DNA from: Spirochaeta sp.
GTDB taxonomy: Bacteria > Spirochaetota > Spirochaetia > Sphaerochaetales > Sphaerochaetaceae
Direction: 5' to 3'
NCBI GenBank assembly: GCA_020054965.1
Contig: JAIMZO010000065.1
Location: 1-7,630, forward strand
DNA length: 7,630 bases
A model generated the notes under the pieces. The model saw nothing but the letters and a program-made list of their open reading frames with translations. It had not been told where the DNA came from and searched no databases. Both the position numbers and the translations under genes were made by a program. Of this stretch, positions 5,298-7,630 are shown one piece after another (position 1 is the first letter of the stretch; each line of letters starts with the position of its first letter).

Positions 5298-6674
5298 TTA
5301 CAGCAAAAACAGGGAGAGAATCCAGATGAAAATCATAGATGCAAGACCCATGAGCAACGTAACCATGGTTTGTGTCTTATAGCCATCTTCAGGCTTCAAT
5401 TGGCCAAAGTTGGTAACAACCCAGAAGTAGCTGTCATTTGCATGGGAAACTGTCATCGCTCCCGCTCCGATTGCCATGACTGTAAGCACTGCCGCTATTG
5501 GGGTAGTGAGGCCCAGACCTGTCATCATGGACCCGCTGTCAACAAAGCTTCCCAGGATACCAGCTGTAGTGGTAATGGCTACCGTGGAGGAACCTTGAGC
5601 AGACTTGAGGATAGCGGAGATAATGAAGGGGAAGAAGATGCCGACCATGCTCAAGGCTGCGGCATTCTCCTTCATATATCCCACAAAACCTGCACTGGAG
5701 ATGACCTTCCCAAGTACACCACCAGCAGCAGTGATGAAGAGAATCGGGCCAACAACCCTGAGTGTCTCAGTAGTCATGACGTTGAATAAACGTATTTTTC
5801 CGCTCTGTCCAAGGAGGATGATGCCGAAGATAAGGCCTACAGTCAAGGCGATAATGGGACTTCCAATAAACTTGCTGAAGGTAGCCATGTTGCCGCTCCA
5901 CCCCATGGCACTGGCAAGCGATCCCAGTGCCATGCAGAGAATCGGGATGAGGATCGGGGCTACGGCCATAAAGCCATTGGGGAGGTCCCCAAAGCCCTTG
6001 AGCAGCTCATCATAATCCTGGCTGGTAAGGTCTTCAGTCTCCTCCTCGGCACTCTTGATTCGCTTGCCAATGAAGTTTGCATAGAAGTAGGCGATGAGCA
6101 AGGATGGGATCGAGACAACTGCACCCAGCACAATGACCATGAACAGGTTGTCCCCAATTCCCAGAGTTCCCGCTGCTGCAATGGGGCCAGGGGTTGGTGG
6201 GATGAACACATGAGAGGTATAGAGTCCGGCTGAGAGAGCCACCGTCATGGCGACTGAGGAGAATTGGGTCTTTTTCCTCAACGCTTTCCTGATTGGGTCG
6301 AGGATGACAAACCCACTGTCACAGAAAACGGGAATTGATACGACCCAGCCCATGATCTCCATGGCAAGTTGGGGGCGTTTCTGCCCGACGAGGCGCACCA
6401 CCATTTCAGCAAGTTTCAAGGCGGCGCCGGTCTTTTCCAGGATGGTCCCGATAAGGGCTCCAAAGATGATGACTATACCGATACTGCTGAATATGCCACT
6501 GAAGCCGGAACCAATGGTGCCAGGGATATCCGCCAACGGGATGCCGACAACAATGGCGAGTATGAGTGATACCCCCATAAGTGCCAAAAAAGGATGCACA
6601 TTCCATTTTGAAATTGCCACAATCATGATTGCGATTGCAATGATGAAGGTAATGATGAGCGCTATTCCAGACAT
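5298..6674 (-). CDS. GntP-family sugar-acid permease, probably glycerate or gluconate
   Basis: A 458-residue, very hydrophobic inner-membrane protein of the gluconate:H+ symporter (GntP) family, normal in length for that family. Visible signatures are GALIGTILEKTGAA (72-85), SIPVFCDSGFVIL (113-125), HVFIPPTPGPIAAAG (155-169), the cytosolic charged loop at about 203-228, AQGSSTVAITTTAGI (359-373) and SHANDSYFWVVTNF (410-423). Known members carry gluconate, related aldonates, D-serine or glycerate. The glycerate kinase remnant directly downstream on the same strand favours D-glycerate as substrate, which is an inference. The ATG at 6674 is preceded by AAAGGAG with a 6-base gap, the best ribosome site in the window. 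The reading frame is intact, so transport may persist though the adjacent kinase is dead. Confidence 0.92.
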   Translation of the reverse strand: MSGIALIITFIIAIAIMIVAISKWNVHPFLALMGVSLILAIVVGIPLADIPGTIGSGFSGIFSSIGIVIIFGALIGTILEKTGAALKLAEMVVRLVGQKRPQLAMEIMGWVVSIPVFCDSGFVILDPIRKALRKKTQFSSVAMTVALSAGLYTSHVFIPPTPGPIAAAGTLGIGDNLFMVIVLGAVVSIPSLLIAYFYANFIGKRIKSAEEETEDLTSQDYDELLKGFGDLPNGFMAVAPILIPILCMALGSLASAMGWSGNMATFSKFIGSPIIALTVGLIFGIILLGQSGKIRLFNVMTTETLRVVGPILFITAAGGVLGKVISSAGFVGYMKENAAALSMVGIFFPFIISAILKSAQGSSTVAITTTAGILGSFVDSGSMMTGLGLTTPIAAVLTVMAIGAGAMTVSHANDSYFWVVTNFGQLKPEDGYKTQTMVTLLMGLASMIFIWILSLFLL

Positions 6675-6680
6675 ACGATT

Positions 6681-6687
6681 CTCCTTT
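6681..6687 (-). promoter_or_regulatory. Ribosome binding site of the permease
   Basis: AAAGGAG on the minus strand, 6 bases before the ATG at 6674. It settles the start and contrasts with the two divergent genes further left, which have none. Confidence 0.8.
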
Positions 6688-6703
6688 AGTATATTTTAGG
6701 GGT

Positions 6704-6712
6704 AGTATATCA
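6704..6712 (-). promoter_or_regulatory. Extended -10 promoter for the permease
   Basis: The minus strand reads TGATATACT: TATACT (5 of 6) with an upstream TGn, the extended -10 form that can work without a good -35. The -35 position reads roughly AACCAT, which is poor. It would give a leader of about 20-25 nt containing the Shine-Dalgarno. No operator like those at the left end is seen here. Confidence 0.5.
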
Positions 6713-6741
6713 TGTCTTTTATAGAAATGGTTTTATTTTTA

Positions 6742-6768
6742 GGCTCTGTTTTAGGCGTGTAGTGAATT
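6742..6768. other. Possible left end of a degraded insertion sequence
   Basis: Just past the transposase remnant's stop, the sequence begins GGCTCTGTTTTAGGCG after an AT-rich host-like tract. Its distance from the stop suits an IS terminus. I find no inverted partner in the window, in keeping with the other end being lost. This is inference from position only. Confidence 0.25.
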
Positions 6769-6769
6769 G

Positions 6770-7039
6770 CTACCCAGCAACGGGAAATGGCAATGGTGGC
6801 TTATGGAATACTTCCGGATATGTGGAGCACTTGCCGATTGTCTGCATCTTGCCCAGCAACAATGTTTTCAGATCAAGACGGTTTAGACCGGGGTTCTCAG
6901 CCTCAAAGCCATTCCAGGCGAGGTAGTTGTCGAGGTATTTCGTCGAGACTCCCCTGAAGGGAGCCAGCAAGCCCTTCAGCCGGCTGTGCAGGTTGTTGAT
7001 CTTCTGCAGAAGGAACATGGCAAGGGTTGAATACACCAT
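6770..7039 (-). pseudogene. Transposase C-terminal remnant
   Basis: An 89-codon open stretch whose middle reads INNLHSRLKG...FRGVSTKYLDNYLAW (from about 7000 to 6917). I associate this C-terminal signature with DDE transposases of the zinc-ribbon IS1595-like kind; the family name is from memory and unsure. A full transposase would be around 300 residues, and the catalytic part is absent. The frame stays open upstream to the rhamnulokinase stop, but that stretch shows no transposase pattern, so the break point is probably between 7000 and 7060. The ATG at 7039 is unlikely to be a genuine start and no ribosome site precedes it. It lies between the rhamnulokinase and permease genes and is probably what is left of an insertion that rearranged this region. 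Confidence 0.6.
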
Positions 7040-7072
7040 AAAGACAACGCTTGATGATGGAACCGTTGTAGA

Positions 7073-7106
7073 GAAGACTACAATACTGAACTGCTTGGTA
7101 GTCTTC
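7073..7106 (-). terminator. Hairpin just after the rhamnulokinase stop
   Basis: GAAGACTAC (7073-7081) and GTAGTCTTC (7098-7106) form a perfect 9-bp inverted repeat around a 16-base loop, 3 bases past the rhamnulokinase stop codon. On the minus strand the hairpin is followed by TCT-type bases but no run of T. It may be a weak terminator for the rhamnulokinase transcript or a scar at the transposon boundary. Confidence 0.45.
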
Positions 7107-7109
7107 AGG

Positions 7110-7630
7110 TTACGGTCTGAAGATCTTTACCTTCTGCTCACGTTTGATTCGGTCACGACCATCCTGCAGACTTTCCAGTTCACCGGTAGCCCAAGCCTGG
7201 ACAACCAAGTTGCCCAAGGCTGTTGCTTCCACTGGTCCTGCATAGACAGTAAGCCCAGTCTCACTAGCCGCCCACTGGTCAAGAATCTCGTTCTTACAGC
7301 CTCCACCAATTATGTGCAGAGCAGTAAATTTCTTCCCGATCACCGATTCCAGATCACTGATTGCCTTGGCATACGCCTTGGCAAGGCCGCGGTAGATGGC
7401 AACCATGTACTCCCCATTGCTGGAAGGCTTGGGAAGATCATGTTCCCTGCACCAGGCATCGATACGGTCAGTCATCAAATTGTCATAGGTGTTGGGCTTG
7501 AGAAAGCGGGCATCAGCCGGGTCGATGTATCCCCGGTAGGCTGCACACTGAAGTGTTTCCTCATCCAGCTCCTTCCAGTGAATCTCCTGACCTTCCCCTT
7601 CCCAGTATCTCACACACTCCTGCTGTATCC
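7110..7630 (-). CDS. rhaB: Rhamnulokinase, C-terminal part (5' end beyond window)
   Basis: The last 173 codons of an FGGY-family sugar kinase; the frame runs open to the window edge, so the beginning is missing (full RhaB is about 480-490 residues). Rhamnulokinase converts L-rhamnulose to L-rhamnulose-1-phosphate in rhamnose breakdown. Support: IQQECVRYW near the edge, YIDPADARFLKP, then IIGGGCKNEILDQWAAS...TGLTVYAGPVEATALGN (about 7313-7209), the C-terminal ATP-site region characteristic of RhaB rather than xylulokinase or glycerol kinase. The GTG at 7613 is internal, since the codons before it continue the family pattern. The gene ends normally with TAA at 7112-7110. No other rhamnose gene is visible; any partners would be to the right. 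Confidence 0.87.
   Translation of the reverse strand, partial: IQQECVRYWEGEGQEIHWKELDEETLQCAAYRGYIDPADARFLKPNTYDNLMTDRIDAWCREHDLPKPSSNGEYMVAIYRGLAKAYAKAISDLESVIGKKFTALHIIGGGCKNEILDQWAASETGLTVYAGPVEATALGNLVVQAWATGELESLQDGRDRIKREQKVKIFRP

Noticed and set aside
5124..6015. Plus-strand frames of 136-221 codons opposite the permease
   Set aside because: They are shadows of the permease coding sequence with low-complexity, unnatural composition.

Overview
The window looks like bacterial chromosome of moderate GC content. My best guess is a spirochaete of the Sphaerochaeta type. That rests only on the look of the proteins (a divergent stand-alone NAD synthetase, a SWIM/SNF2 helicase, GntP permease and glycerate kinase neighbours, rhamnulokinase) and no search was run. 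It is a patchwork of ordinary metabolic genes separated by mobile-element debris.

Layout from left to right. Positions 1-323 hold no gene. They carry two near-identical LacI-type operator palindromes and a perfect -35 hexamer pointing left, which probably serve a gene outside the window. A NAD synthetase gene (324-1226, minus) is divergent from a 1149-residue SWIM-zinc-finger SNF2 helicase gene (1459-4908, plus). The shared spacer contains a roughly 95-bp interspersed repeat. Both genes have a -10 box only 6-7 bp before the start codon and no Shine-Dalgarno sequence, so both may be made from leaderless mRNAs. The helicase gene ends in a strong hairpin and converges on a minus-strand unit. That unit is a GntP-family permease (5298-6674) followed by what remains of a glycerate kinase gene (about 4926-5207). 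Upstream of the permease lies a transposase C-terminal remnant (about 6770-7039), then the 3' part of a rhamnulokinase gene (7110 to the window edge, minus).

The main discovery is in the glycerate kinase remnant. Its first codons (5207-5182) and the following codons (5079 downwards) are separated by a second copy of the same interspersed repeat. This copy is flanked by a perfect 8-bp direct duplication (TCGGGAAT at 5072-5079 and 5182-5189). Removing the 102-bp element and one duplicate restores a continuous kinase N-terminus (KNILLIPDSFKGTM). The repeat therefore behaves like a small non-autonomous transposable element (MITE-like) with internal hairpins. The kinase also has a 1-bp frameshift near 4959 and lacks its 3' end, so it is dead, and the permease has lost its likely partner enzyme.

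How the genes work together: the permease and dead kinase were probably a D-glycerate (or related sugar-acid) uptake and phosphorylation operon. The NAD synthetase, the helicase and rhamnulokinase look functionally independent. I see no new multi-gene system such as a defence island, CRISPR array or prophage.
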